64,000 bases of DNA from Bog-756 sp963699055 (GCA_963699055.1 CAVOTA010000002.1:1178001-1242000); one strand, 5' to 3'; positions 8,568-17,287 are shown, counted from the first letter of the stretch. Translations and numbers: made by a program. Notes: generated from the letters alone by a model not told the origin.

Positions 8568-10145
8568 ATGCCCGACGTGACCGAGGAGCGCACCACCGGG
8601 GCCCCGGCCCCGGACCCGTCCGGGCCGGTCCGGCCCGACAACCTGGTGGTCGTCCTGCTCGACAGCCTGAACCGCAACCTGCTCGGTGCGTACGGCTCGT
8701 CGGAGTTCGCCACCCCGACCATCGACGCCTTCGCCTCCGGGGCGCTGCGGTTCACCGGGCACCACGCCGGGTCGCTCCCGTGCATGCCGGCCCGCCACGA
8801 CCTGCTGGTCGGCGCCCTCGACTTCCCCTGGCGCCCGTGGGGATCGATCGAGGTGTGGGAGGACGCGGTGACCCGGTCGCTGCGGCGGTGCGGGGTGACC
8901 ACGATGCTCGTGTCCGACCACCCGCACCTGTTCGAGTCCGGTGGCGAGAACTACCACTGCGACTTCACCGCGTGGGCCTACGAGCGGGGGCACGAGAACG
9001 ACCCCTGGCGGACCCGACCCGACCCCACGTGGATGGGGACACCGGCCCTACCCGTGGAGGAGCCCGCCTACCACCACGGCTACGACGACTCCCGCACCTG
9101 GTTCCGGAGCGAGGAGGACTTCCCCGGTCCGAGGACCATGCGGGCCGCGGCCGACTGGATCCGGACGTCGGCGCCGCACCACGACCGGTTCCTGCTGGTC
9201 GTCGACGAATTCGACCCCCACGAGCCGTTCGACACCCCCCGGCCCTACGCCGGCATGTACCAGGACCCGGGCGACGGGGCCGACCTGGCCATCTGGCCCC
9301 CGTACCTGGTGGACGCGGTGGCCAGCGGCGCCCTGTCGCCCGAGCGCGCCCGCCACATCCGCGGCAACTACGGGGCGAAGCTCACGATGATCGACCACTG
9401 GTTGGGTCGTCTGCTCGGAGCCATCGACGATGCCGGGCTGGCCGGCACCACCGGGGTCGTCCTGTGCACCGACCACGGCCACTACCTCGGCGAGCACGAC
9501 CTGTTCGGCAAGCCGGCGGCACCGGTCTACAGCGAGCTCGGCCGGATCCCGCTGCTCGTGCGCTGGCCGGGTCAGGCGCCACGGGACGTCGACGCCCTCA
9601 CCACCTCGGTCGACCTGCACGCCACGATCGTCGACCTGTTCGGCGCCACGGTCGACCACCCCACCCACGGCGTCTCGCTCCTGCCGCTCCTCGACGGCAC
9701 GGCGACCTCGGTACGCGAACTCGCCCTCTTCGGGTACTGGGGGCGCCACGTCGGGGTCACGGACGGGCGCCACCGCTACCTGCGGGGCTGCGGCGAGGAG
9801 AACCTGCCGCTGTCGATGTGGTCGAACCGGTGGTCCACCATGCCGGTCCACCCGCTCCCCGACCTCCGCCTGCCCCGGCCGGACCGTCGGGCGGTCCTGC
9901 GCACGATGCCGGGCACGGACGTGCCGGTACTGTGCCAACCGTTCGAGGCGGGGGACCGTCTCCCCTTCTGGGCGCTGGGGCCGACCCCGTCGCGCTCCCT
10001 GCTCTTCGACACCCGGTCCGACCCGGGCGAGGTCGAGGACCGGGCGGGCGAACCGGTCGAGCAGGTGCTCCTCGACGGACTGGCCGGCGCCCTGCGCTCC
10101 GTCGAGGCCCCGGACGAGCTCTTCACCCGCCTGGGGATCGGCTGA
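8568..10145 (+). CDS. sulfatase family hydrolase
   Basis: A 525-residue sulfatase of the alkaline-phosphatase superfamily that cleaves sulfate (or phosphonate) esters. The formylglycine motif C-x-P-x-R is present as 'CMPAR', with Cys72 the residue oxidised to formylglycine and Arg76 following. 'EFDPHEPF' and 'CTDHGHYLGEHDLFGKP' provide the metal ligands and the conserved lysine near the sulfate. There is no signal peptide, so it acts in the cytoplasm. GAAGGGGG precedes the ATG. No formylglycine-generating enzyme lies in the window. The substrate is unknown. Confidence 0.88.
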   Translation: MPDVTEERTTGAPAPDPSGPVRPDNLVVVLLDSLNRNLLGAYGSSEFATPTIDAFASGALRFTGHHAGSLPCMPARHDLLVGALDFPWRPWGSIEVWEDAVTRSLRRCGVTTMLVSDHPHLFESGGENYHCDFTAWAYERGHENDPWRTRPDPTWMGTPALPVEEPAYHHGYDDSRTWFRSEEDFPGPRTMRAAADWIRTSAPHHDRFLLVVDEFDPHEPFDTPRPYAGMYQDPGDGADLAIWPPYLVDAVASGALSPERARHIRGNYGAKLTMIDHWLGRLLGAIDDAGLAGTTGVVLCTDHGHYLGEHDLFGKPAAPVYSELGRIPLLVRWPGQAPRDVDALTTSVDLHATIVDLFGATVDHPTHGVSLLPLLDGTATSVRELALFGYWGRHVGVTDGRHRYLRGCGEENLPLSMWSNRWSTMPVHPLPDLRLPRPDRRAVLRTMPGTDVPVLCQPFEAGDRLPFWALGPTPSRSLLFDTRSDPGEVEDRAGEPVEQVLLDGLAGALRSVEAPDELFTRLGIG

Positions 10146-10172
10146 CGGCGGCCGCTCCGGCGGGACGCCGGG

Positions 10173-10340
10173 CTAGCCGAGCCGTTCCCGCACCGCCTGG
10201 AGGTCGGACCGCCGCGACTTCAAGGTGACGCGGTAGCCCGGGTTGTCGGTGTCGGCGATCTCGGAGGACAGGTCGCCGAGCGCCCCGTCGAGCAGGTCGC
10301 GCAGCTCGGTCACCTCGGCATCGGTCAGCGTCAATTCCAT
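10173..10340 (-). CDS. conserved small helical protein (55 aa)
   Basis: A 55-residue reading frame: it starts MELTLTDAEVTELRDLL, runs through 'EIADTDNPGYRVTLKSRR' and ends 'QAVRERLG'. The pattern (amphipathic helix, acidic turn with DTDNP, second helix) matches a widespread small conserved protein of unknown function. The ATG at 10340 has a GAGGAG Shine-Dalgarno about 9 bases upstream. It converges with the sulfatase gene and is divergent from the SDR promoter. Confidence 0.7.
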   Translation of the reverse strand: MELTLTDAEVTELRDLLDGALGDLSSEIADTDNPGYRVTLKSRRSDLQAVRERLG

Positions 10341-10457
10341 CGTCGGACTCTCCTCGTGGGCGACTCGGCCCTCTCGGGCTCCGCTCCATCATCGGGCCGC
10401 ACCGGCGGGGAAGCACAGGGCCGAAGGTCCCATCGGGGCGCGAGCACCCGGGATCTG

Positions 10458-10503
10458 CTATCGGTCCCGCCGATTGACACCCTGGTCGCCGACCCGATAG
10501 ACG
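10458..10503 (+). promoter_or_regulatory. TTGACA promoter with CCGAT half-sites
   Basis: A -35 box TTGACA (10474-10479) and a -10 box TAGACG (10498-10503) are 18 bases apart; the start codon of the SDR gene follows 6 bases later, so the mRNA is probably leaderless. CTATCGG (10458-10464) and CCGATAG (10494-10500) form an exact 7-bp inverted repeat around the promoter, and a third CCGAT (10470-10474) touches the -35 box, suggesting a repressor site. Confidence 0.7.
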
Positions 10504-10509
10504 GGGGCG

Positions 10510-11289
10510 ATGATCCTCCAAGGCAAGACCGTACTGGTGACCGGTGTGGGCGGTGGCCTCGGGCGCGAGTGCGCCGCCGCCGCCCTGCGCGACGGGGCGA
10601 ACGTCGTCATCGCGGCCCGCACCGCGGACACCCTCACCGCCGCCGCCACCGAGCTCGACCCGACGGGCGAGCGGGTCACCTCGCAGGTCACCGACATCAC
10701 CGACGCCGACTCGTGCGAGGCACTCGTGGGCCACGCCGTCGACCGGTTCGGCTCGGTGGACGCCCTGATCCAGGTGGCCGCCTACGAGAACGTGTGGGGC
10801 GGACTACACGACCTCCGGTTCGACGCCTGGCGCAAGGCGTTCGAGACCAACGTGCTGGGTGCGCTCTGCGTGCTGCGGCCCGTGTCGCTCGCCATGAAGG
10901 CGTCCGGTGGGGGCTCGGTGGTGCTCATCGGCTCGCAGTCGATGTTCCAGCCGGCGCTCCCCCAGAGCGGGTACGCCGCGTCCAAGGGCGCCCTCCTCAC
11001 GGCGATGTACTACCTGGCCGACGAGCTCGGGGCCGACAACATCCGCTGCAACATGGTGGTCCCGTCGTGGATGTGGGGGCCGAACGTCGAGATGTACGTC
11101 AACGGGACCGCGGCCAACCAGGGTGTCGAGCCCGCCGAGGTGCTCGAGGGCATCGTCGGGAAGTTCCCCCTGCGGCGCATGACCGAGGACGGGGAGGTGG
11201 CCGACGTGGCGGTGTTCTTCGCCTCCGACTACGCCAAGGCCGTCACCGGGCAGCACCTGATGGTCAACTCCGGCGAGATGATGCGATGA
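10510..11289 (+). CDS. SDR family oxidoreductase
   Basis: A 259-residue classical short-chain dehydrogenase/reductase. The NAD(P)-binding 'TGVGGGLGRE' is at residues 11-20 and the catalytic residues are Ser142 ('IGSQSM'), Tyr155 and Lys159 ('SGYAASKG'). 'FETNVLGAL' is the usual structural motif. The ATG at 10510 has no spaced Shine-Dalgarno but lies 6 bases after the -10 box, consistent with leaderless translation. Its stop overlaps the start of the DapB-like gene (ATGA), so the two are translationally coupled; the NTF2-like gene follows. The set looks like a catabolic operon for a hydroxylated or keto-bearing substrate. Confidence 0.92.
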   Translation: MILQGKTVLVTGVGGGLGRECAAAALRDGANVVIAARTADTLTAAATELDPTGERVTSQVTDITDADSCEALVGHAVDRFGSVDALIQVAAYENVWGGLHDLRFDAWRKAFETNVLGALCVLRPVSLAMKASGGGSVVLIGSQSMFQPALPQSGYAASKGALLTAMYYLADELGADNIRCNMVVPSWMWGPNVEMYVNGTAANQGVEPAEVLEGIVGKFPLRRMTEDGEVADVAVFFASDYAKAVTGQHLMVNSGEMMR

Positions 11290-12365
11290 GTGCCGCACCG
11301 AAGCGGCTGGTCGTATGGGGCACCGGTTTCGTGGGGCGCATGGTCATCCCCGAGATCGTGAGGCACCCGTCCTACGAACTGGTGGGCGTGGGCGTCTCGA
11401 ACCCCGACAAGGTCGGGCGCGACGTCGGGGCCGTCTGCGGAACCGACGACATCGGCATCGTCGCCTCCGACGACCTCGACGCACTGGTGGCCCTGTCGCC
11501 GGACGCCCTCGTGCACTACGGCCCGACGGCGGCGCGGGCCGACGACAACATCCGGGACATCGGCGCCTTCCTGCGGGCCGGCATCGACGTGTGCTCGACG
11601 GCCATGACCCCCTGGGTGTGGCCCCACATGTCCCAGAACCCGCCGTCGTGGGTCGACCCGATCACCGAGGCGTGCGCAGTCGGCGGTGCGTCGTGCTTCA
11701 CGACCGGCATCGACCCCGGGTTCGCCAACGACCTCTTCCCCATGACCCTGATGGGTCTGTGCAGCGAGGTGCGCCAGGTGCGCGCCCTCGAGATCCTCGA
11801 CTACATCAATTACGAGGGCGACTACGAGGTCGAGATGGGCATCGGCATGCCGCCCGACTACACACCGATGCTGGAGCACACCGAGATCCTGGCCATGTCC
11901 TGGGGCGGGACGGTCCCGATGATGGCCCACGCCGTGGGCGTCGAGCTCGAGGCGATCACCTCGACGTGGGAGAAGTGGGTCACCCCCGTGGCCATCACCA
12001 CGGCCAAGGGCGTCATCGAGCCCGGCAACGTGGCCGCCATCCGCTTCACGATCAACGGCATCGTGGGCGGTGAGCCGCGGATCTGCCTGGAGCACATCAA
12101 CCGGGTCGGCCAGGACGCGGCCCCGGACTGGCCCCGGGGCAACGAGAACGACGTGTACCGGGTGGTGGTCGACGGCACGCCCTCGATCACCCAGGAGACC
12201 GCCTTCCGGTTCAGCGACGGGAGCGGGCGTGACGCGGCGGCGGCCGGCTGCTTCGCCACCGGCATGCGGGCCCTCAACGCCGTGCCCTACGTCAACGAGC
12301 TGCCCGCCGGCTGGGTCACCGCACTCGACCTGCCCCTCATCCCCGGGGTCGGCACCATCCGCTGA
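11286..12365 (+). CDS. DapB-like NAD(P)-dependent dehydrogenase
   Basis: A 359-residue oxidoreductase with an N-terminal Rossmann fold ('VVWGTGFVGRMVI', residues 9-21) of the dihydrodipicolinate-reductase type and a C-terminal domain like those of 2,4-diaminopentanoate dehydrogenase relatives common in mycobacteria. 'FTTGIDPGFANDLFP' marks the domain boundary. It starts at an ATG that overlaps the SDR stop by 4 bases. The substrate is not known; the family is often annotated near lipid- or steroid-catabolic genes. A paralogue of the same architecture is encoded at 44220-45347. Confidence 0.82.
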   Translation: MSAAPKRLVVWGTGFVGRMVIPEIVRHPSYELVGVGVSNPDKVGRDVGAVCGTDDIGIVASDDLDALVALSPDALVHYGPTAARADDNIRDIGAFLRAGIDVCSTAMTPWVWPHMSQNPPSWVDPITEACAVGGASCFTTGIDPGFANDLFPMTLMGLCSEVRQVRALEILDYINYEGDYEVEMGIGMPPDYTPMLEHTEILAMSWGGTVPMMAHAVGVELEAITSTWEKWVTPVAITTAKGVIEPGNVAAIRFTINGIVGGEPRICLEHINRVGQDAAPDWPRGNENDVYRVVVDGTPSITQETAFRFSDGSGRDAAAAGCFATGMRALNAVPYVNELPAGWVTALDLPLIPGVGTIR

Positions 12366-12430
12366 GCCGGGGACCGACCGCACCGCCGACGCATCCACGA
12401 CCCCACGGACCCACGAACCAGGAGCACGCC

Positions 12431-12928
12431 ATGACCCCCGAGGACCTCGTCGAGATCGAGCTGATCAAGCGGCTCAAGTACAAGTATCTGCGCTGCATCG
12501 ACCAGAAGCTGTGGGACGACCTCGAGACGTGCTTCGTGCCCGAGGCCACCGCCCGCTACGGCGGGGGGCTCTACGAGTTCTCGAGCCGGGACGACATCAT
12601 GGCCTTCTGCCGGGAGTCGATGGGGGCGACCACGTTCCTGAGCAGCCACCGGTGCCACCACCCCGAGATCGACCTGGTCGGCCCGGACGGGGCCACGGGG
12701 ACCTGGGCCCTCGAGGACACGGTGATCCTCACCGACTTCCAGCTGAACATCCAGGGGGCGGCCTTCTACGAGGACCGCTACGTGAAGCGGGACGGGGAGT
12801 GGAAGATCCTCCACACCGGCTACAAGCGCTCCTTCGAGGAGCTGGTGCCCCGCGCCTCGATCGAAGGGATCCGCCTGACGGCCGAGTGGTGGGCCACCGA
12901 CGGGCGTTCCACGCTCGGCTCCTCCTAG
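12431..12928 (+). CDS. NTF2-like (SnoaL-type) protein
   Basis: A 165-residue protein with the cone-shaped NTF2/SnoaL-like fold pattern: 'RLKYKYLRCIDQKLWDD' at the N-terminus, 'TARYGGGLYEFSSRDDI' and the terminal 'RYVKRDGEWKILHTGYKR'. Members include ketosteroid isomerase-like enzymes and dehydratases, and the 'FLSSHRCHHPEID' segment offers a possible catalytic His. It lies 65 bases after the DapB-like gene with its own AGGAG Shine-Dalgarno, and is probably the last gene of the SDR operon. The reaction is not assigned. Confidence 0.8.
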   Translation: MTPEDLVEIELIKRLKYKYLRCIDQKLWDDLETCFVPEATARYGGGLYEFSSRDDIMAFCRESMGATTFLSSHRCHHPEIDLVGPDGATGTWALEDTVILTDFQLNIQGAAFYEDRYVKRDGEWKILHTGYKRSFEELVPRASIEGIRLTAEWWATDGRSTLGSS

Positions 12929-12930
12929 AC

Positions 12931-12989
12931 GTCCCCGACCCCCGGGCCGGCTGTCGGGGGCCGGCTGTCGGGGGCCGGCTGTCGGGGAC
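12931..12989. terminator. inverted repeat with 14-bp triplicate
   Basis: GTCCCCGAC (12931-12939) and GTCGGGGAC (12981-12989) are exact inverted repeats flanking three tandem copies of a 14-base unit (CCGGCTGTCGGGGG, 12947-12988; last copy ends in A). It lies between two convergent genes and could act as a bidirectional terminator. No T tract is seen. Confidence 0.55.
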
Positions 12990-13020
12990 CGGCGGGACCC
13001 ACGGGCGGGACCGACCGGGC

Positions 13021-13776
13021 CTACGACAGGGTCGCCCCGTCCATGCGCAGGTCGGCGCCGTTCATGTGGACGGCCTCGTCGGAGGCGATGAAGGCGATGG
13101 CGGCGGCGATGCCCTCAGGTGTGCCGAACGGCCCGAGCGGGGTGACCCGACGCAGCAGCTTGGGGTTGGCCCCCTCCGGCAGCGTGAACGCCAGGGTGAT
13201 CGGGGTGTCGATCGCACCGGGGCTGACGCTGTTGCAGCGCAGGCCCTGCTCGGCGTACTCGACGGCGAGTTCGCGGGTCATGGCCAGCACGCCACCCTTC
13301 GTCGCCGAGTAGGCCACCGCCCACGGCTGTCCGGCGTGGGAGGCGGTGGACGCCAGGTTCACGATGTTGCCCCGGGTGGCGAGCAGGTGCGGGATCGACT
13401 CCCGGCACATCAGGAACGTCCCGGTGAGGTTGACGGCCAGCAGCCGGTTCCACTCGTCGAGGGTGACCTCGTGGGAGTGGCTGAACGAGAGGATGCCGGC
13501 CACGTTGACGAGCACGTCGAGCGCACCGAGCTCGTCCAGCGCGCCGGACACGATGGCGCGCACGCCGTCCTCGGTGGAGACGTCGCCGGGTCGGGCGGTG
13601 ATCGAGCCGGCGAGCCCGGCGGCCTCGGCGGCCACCGCCGCCAGGGCCTCGGCGTTGACGTCGACGGCCACCACGGCCGCGCCCTCCTCGGCCAGACGCA
13701 GTGCCGTGCACCGACCGATGCCCGACGCCCCCCCGGTCACGAGTACGGCCCGTCCACGGAATCGATCCATCGTCAT
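13021..13776 (-). CDS. SDR family oxidoreductase
   Basis: A 251-residue classical SDR. The nucleotide-binding motif 'VTGGASGIGR' is at residues 13-22, 'DVLVNVAGI' follows, and the catalytic motif is 'YSATKGG' with the upstream Ser in 'VNLASTAS'. The frame remains open upstream over the hydrolase gene, but the ATG at 13776 is chosen because homology starts there and a TACAGT hexamer (13783-13788, minus strand) ends 6 bases upstream, giving a leaderless start. It converges on the NTF2-like gene and diverges from the alpha/beta hydrolase gene. Likely NAD-dependent alcohol dehydrogenase activity; substrate unknown. Confidence 0.92.
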   Translation of the reverse strand: MTMDRFRGRAVLVTGGASGIGRCTALRLAEEGAAVVAVDVNAEALAAVAAEAAGLAGSITARPGDVSTEDGVRAIVSGALDELGALDVLVNVAGILSFSHSHEVTLDEWNRLLAVNLTGTFLMCRESIPHLLATRGNIVNLASTASHAGQPWAVAYSATKGGVLAMTRELAVEYAEQGLRCNSVSPGAIDTPITLAFTLPEGANPKLLRRVTPLGPFGTPEGIAAAIAFIASDEAVHMNGADLRMDGATLS

Positions 13777-13878
13777 GGCGGCACTGTAGGACGGATCACG
13801 TCCCGGGCCCAACGCCGCGACCGGCGGGGTTCGACCGTGCGATGCTGTCGGGGTCCGGACCGGCACGAGGAGGTCGCC

Positions 13879-14679
13879 TTGCCCATCGCACGTGTCGACG
13901 GCATCGACCTCGCCTACGAGGTCGCCGGGACCGGTCCCCGCGTCCTGTTCTGCAACGGGTCGGGGGCGACCCTGGCCCGCTCGGCGCTGCTGGTGTCCGT
14001 CGTCGGCCGCGACGTGGAGCTCCTGGCCTTCGACCAGCGGGGGCTCGGGGCGTCGGGCACCGCCCCCGCCCCGTACGGGATGGACCGTCTGGCCGCCGAC
14101 GCCCTCGGGCTGCTCGACGCCGTGGGGTGGGACACCGCGGCCGTGGTCGGGGTCAGCTTCGGGGGCATGGTGGCCCAGGAGTTGGCCGTCACCGCACCAC
14201 GACGCGTGACCCGGCTCGCGCTCCTGTGCACGTCGGCCGGCGGCGCCGGGGGGTCGTCGTACCCGCTGCACGAGCTCGAGGCACTGACGCCGACGGAACG
14301 GGCGGCGGCCCGGGCCCGCCTGTTGGACGACCGTTTCGACGAGGACTGGCTCGACGCACACCCGGGTGACCGGGCGCTGGTGGACCTGCTCACCACCCCC
14401 GAGCCCGACGAGGACCCGGACCGGGCCGCCGGTCGCCTCGCCCAGCTCGAGGCCCGCCGGCACCACGACGTGTGGGACCGGCTGGGTGGCATCTCCTGCC
14501 CGACGCTGGTGGCCAGCGGCCGCTACGACCCGATCGCCCCGGCGGCCAACGGCGCGGCCATCGCCAGCCGGATCCCCGGGGCGCAGCTGCGGCTGTACGA
14601 GGGCGGCCACGCCTTCTTCGCCCAGGACCGCGCCGCCCTGGGCGACCTGCACGCCTTCCTGCTCGCGGACCCGCCGTGA
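13879..14679 (+). CDS. alpha/beta hydrolase
   Basis: A 266-residue alpha/beta-fold hydrolase. 'FDQRGLGASG' (51-60) and the nucleophile elbow 'GVSFGG' with Ser93 are clear; 'VASGRYDPIAP' carries the acid and 'YEGGHAFFAQ' the catalytic His. It starts with TTG at 13879, supported by a GAGGAGG Shine-Dalgarno 5 bases upstream; no ATG or GTG fits. Its TGA overlaps the GTG of the next gene, so the two hydrolases are translationally coupled. It resembles 3-oxoadipate enol-lactonase-like and lipase-like esterases; the ester substrate is not identified. Confidence 0.88.
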   Translation: MPIARVDGIDLAYEVAGTGPRVLFCNGSGATLARSALLVSVVGRDVELLAFDQRGLGASGTAPAPYGMDRLAADALGLLDAVGWDTAAVVGVSFGGMVAQELAVTAPRRVTRLALLCTSAGGAGGSSYPLHELEALTPTERAAARARLLDDRFDEDWLDAHPGDRALVDLLTTPEPDEDPDRAAGRLAQLEARRHHDVWDRLGGISCPTLVASGRYDPIAPAANGAAIASRIPGAQLRLYEGGHAFFAQDRAALGDLHAFLLADPP

Positions 14680-15854
14680 CCGACCCGGCGGCCCCGACGG
14701 GCGGGCCACCCTCCCGACCCGAGGAGGTGCCGGTGTCGGGTGGGTGCGCCGAGCGGTTCGCACCTGTCCGCCACGAGTTCGTCCGCAACTTCCTCGAGCG
14801 GGGTGAGGTCGGTGCCGGTGTGACCGTGGTGGTCGACGGCGAGGTGGTGGTCGACCTCGTCGGCGGATGGGTCGACGGTGCCCGCACCGTGCCCTGGCGG
14901 CACGACACGCTGGTGGACGTCTACTCGGTGGGCAAGGCGGTCGTGGCGCTCCTGGTGCTCCAGCTCGTCGACCGGGGCGTCCTCGCACTCGACGACCCGG
15001 TCGCCTCCGTGTGGCCCGAATTCGCGGTGGGCGGCAAACAGGGGGCGACCGTGCGCCACGCCCTGTGCCACCGGGCGGGGGTGCCGGCCATCCGGCAGCG
15101 CCTCACCGACGAGGACCTGTGGGACTTCGGGACCATGACCGACGCGCTGGCCGCCACCGAGCCGTGGTGGGAGCCGGGGACGCGCCACGCCTATCACACC
15201 AACACCTACGGCCACCTGGTCGGTGGGATCGTGCACCGGGCCACCGGCGAGCTACCCGGTTCCCGGCTCCGGCCGTTGACCGACCTGGTCGGCGCCGACG
15301 TCCACGTCGGACTGCCCGCCGCCGAGCAGGCGCGGTGCGCCGAGGTGCTCGGGACCCTCGCCGCCCAGGCCCCGGACGTCGACGTCGACGCCCTCACCGG
15401 TGACGAGCTCATGGTGCAGCTCAGCTACTTCAACCCGCCGGGGTACTCCTCCATGGGGGTGGTCAACACGCCCGAGTGGCGGGCCGCCCAGATCCCGTCG
15501 ACGAACAGCCACGCCACGGCGACCGGGGTCGCCCGGATCTACCAGGGGCTGCTCGAGCCCGGACGGCTGCTGTCCCCGGAGCTCCTGGCCGAGGCGGTGT
15601 CACCCCAGTCCACCGGGTACTGCCCCGTGCTCGGCGAGGAGGTCACCTTCGGGCTCGGGTTCAAGCCCACCACCGCCCGGCGGCCGTTCGGGCCCAACCC
15701 GTCGAGCTTCGGCCACTTCGGCACCGGCGGTGCCGTGGGGTTCGGCGACCCCGACGCCGGGGTCGCGTTCGGCTACGTCATGAACCACGTGATCCCCCGC
15801 TGGCAGAGCAGCCGCAACCGGTCCCTGATCGACGCCCTGTACCGCTGCCTGTAG
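14676..15854 (+). CDS. beta-lactamase-like serine hydrolase
   Basis: A 392-residue protein of the class-C beta-lactamase / EstB esterase family. The catalytic S-x-x-K is 'SVGK' (Ser84, Lys87), 'ATVRHALCHRAGVP' is the conserved following segment, 'YHTNTYGHLVGG' holds the Tyr motif, and 'FGHFGTGGAVGFGD' corresponds to the terminal HxG triad motif. There is no signal peptide, favouring an intracellular esterase over a true beta-lactamase. It starts at GTG overlapping the preceding stop by 4 bases (GTGA), so both hydrolases are probably made together. Confidence 0.87.
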   Translation: MTDPAAPTGGPPSRPEEVPVSGGCAERFAPVRHEFVRNFLERGEVGAGVTVVVDGEVVVDLVGGWVDGARTVPWRHDTLVDVYSVGKAVVALLVLQLVDRGVLALDDPVASVWPEFAVGGKQGATVRHALCHRAGVPAIRQRLTDEDLWDFGTMTDALAATEPWWEPGTRHAYHTNTYGHLVGGIVHRATGELPGSRLRPLTDLVGADVHVGLPAAEQARCAEVLGTLAAQAPDVDVDALTGDELMVQLSYFNPPGYSSMGVVNTPEWRAAQIPSTNSHATATGVARIYQGLLEPGRLLSPELLAEAVSPQSTGYCPVLGEEVTFGLGFKPTTARRPFGPNPSSFGHFGTGGAVGFGDPDAGVAFGYVMNHVIPRWQSSRNRSLIDALYRCL

Positions 15855-15864
15855 GGGGACGGCG

Positions 15865-15885
15865 CCGCGGGACCGGGGACCGCGG
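15865..15885. terminator. putative bidirectional hairpin
   Basis: CCGCGG (15865-15870) and CCGCGG (15880-15885) can form a 6-bp stem with a 9-base loop between two convergent genes. It lacks a T tract, as is common in high-GC actinobacteria. Confidence 0.4.
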
Positions 15886-15896
15886 AGGTCCGGCGG

Positions 15897-17180
15897 TCAG
15901 CGCTCGGCGGCCACCTCGGCGGCCACGGCCGGGCTGTGCCGGCGCCGGATGAGCGAGCCGATGCTGGTGCCGACGATGAGTCCGAGCGACAGCGACCCGG
16001 CGACGCTGGCGAACGTGGTGAGGTCGTGGTAGCTCTCGATCAGGTGCCCGCCGGCCAGCGTCGTGATGCCCCGGAGGGCCATCGAGCCCACGGTCAGGAC
16101 GAACACCCCGCCGAGGATGATGATGAGGCTGGGCGGACGGTCCCGACCCCGGGCCAGGAGGGCGCCCATCAGGGTCAGCGCGGTGGCGGCCGCGAAGGTG
16201 CCCGCCGCGTCACCCGCCCCCCAGGTCACGGCCAGCTGGACCCCCCAGGCCACGTACACCCCGAGCAGCAGCCAGCCGACGTCGCGGCGGCGGGCACAGA
16301 AGGTGAGGGCCATGCCCACCGTGAAGGGGACCCAGGCCAGGGCGGTCACGATCCAGGGGATGTTGTCCACCGTCGACGAGGAGATGAGGGACGCCGTCCC
16401 CGCCCCGGTGATGCCGGCGGCGATGACGACCCCCGCGGCCAGCTGCAGGAGGATGAAGGCCGACTGGACCAGGCGGATGGTGCCGACGGTGAACTGCCCC
16501 ACGGCGATCTCGGCGGCGGCCGCACACAGGAAGTCCCCCGGGATCATGACGAAGAGCGCCGGCACCATGACCAGGACCGGCCCCCCGTGGGCGTGGGCCT
16601 GGTGGAGCAGGCCGAAGCCGACCAGGGCGACGGTGGTGGACGCCACCAGGGGCAGGATCGTCCGCAGGATGTCGAACCGCTCGCCGCACAGGTAGACGAC
16701 GGCCATGACGGCGCCGAGGATCACCGAGCCACCCACCTGGCGCCAGTTGGCCTGCATGCTGGGGGCGAACCCGGCGGCGAAGAGGACCACCCCCAGGAAC
16801 CTCGCCCACACCGGGAACGGCGGCGGGCCGGTCTCGAGCCGCTCCAGGGCGGCGTCGGCCTCCCCGGCCGTCGGGCCTCCGTCCGTGATGGCCGTCCGGA
16901 GGATCTTGAACTCGGCCACCTGGTCGAGGCGCTCCAGGGTGGGCTGGGCGTGCACCATCCCCGACCGCTGGTGCCCGTCGGCGTGGGTGACCACGTAGCT
17001 CAGTCCCTCCATCATGATCTGGGACTCGATCCGGGCGCCGTAGGCGGCACCCACCTCGCGGAGGGTGACGTGGAGGTCGAAGGTGCCCTCGGAGCTGTTG
17101 CGCAGCAGGAACCGACCGGTCCGGCGGACCAGGCGGTCGAGGTCGTCGTCCGACTCCTGTCGCCCCTGCGGATCGGCCAT
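15897..17180 (-). CDS. ThrE-type threonine/serine exporter
   Basis: A 427-residue membrane protein of the ThrE family. The N-terminal soluble and membrane part (DUF1212-like) contains 'FDLHVTLREVGAAYGARIES' and the conserved 'HGGPVLVMVPALFVMIPGDFL'; the C-terminal part (DUF3815-like) supplies further helices, for about ten in all. The family exports Thr and Ser. The ATG at 17180 is supported by a TACGGT hexamer (17187-17192, minus strand) ending 6 bases upstream, i.e. a leaderless start. Divergent from sbcD. Both halves are fused in one chain, as in Corynebacterium ThrE. Confidence 0.88.
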   Translation of the reverse strand: MADPQGRQESDDDLDRLVRRTGRFLLRNSSEGTFDLHVTLREVGAAYGARIESQIMMEGLSYVVTHADGHQRSGMVHAQPTLERLDQVAEFKILRTAITDGGPTAGEADAALERLETGPPPFPVWARFLGVVLFAAGFAPSMQANWRQVGGSVILGAVMAVVYLCGERFDILRTILPLVASTTVALVGFGLLHQAHAHGGPVLVMVPALFVMIPGDFLCAAAAEIAVGQFTVGTIRLVQSAFILLQLAAGVVIAAGITGAGTASLISSSTVDNIPWIVTALAWVPFTVGMALTFCARRRDVGWLLLGVYVAWGVQLAVTWGAGDAAGTFAAATALTLMGALLARGRDRPPSLIIILGGVFVLTVGSMALRGITTLAGGHLIESYHDLTTFASVAGSLSLGLIVGTSIGSLIRRRHSPAVAAEVAAER

Positions 17181-17287
17181 CGCGCCACCGTACCGACGGA
17201 TGCCACCGGGAACGGGGACCTCGGACGGCGCGGCCGCGTGGGTGACGCACCCATCTGGCAGTCTGGGCGCGTGATGCGGGGACGACC

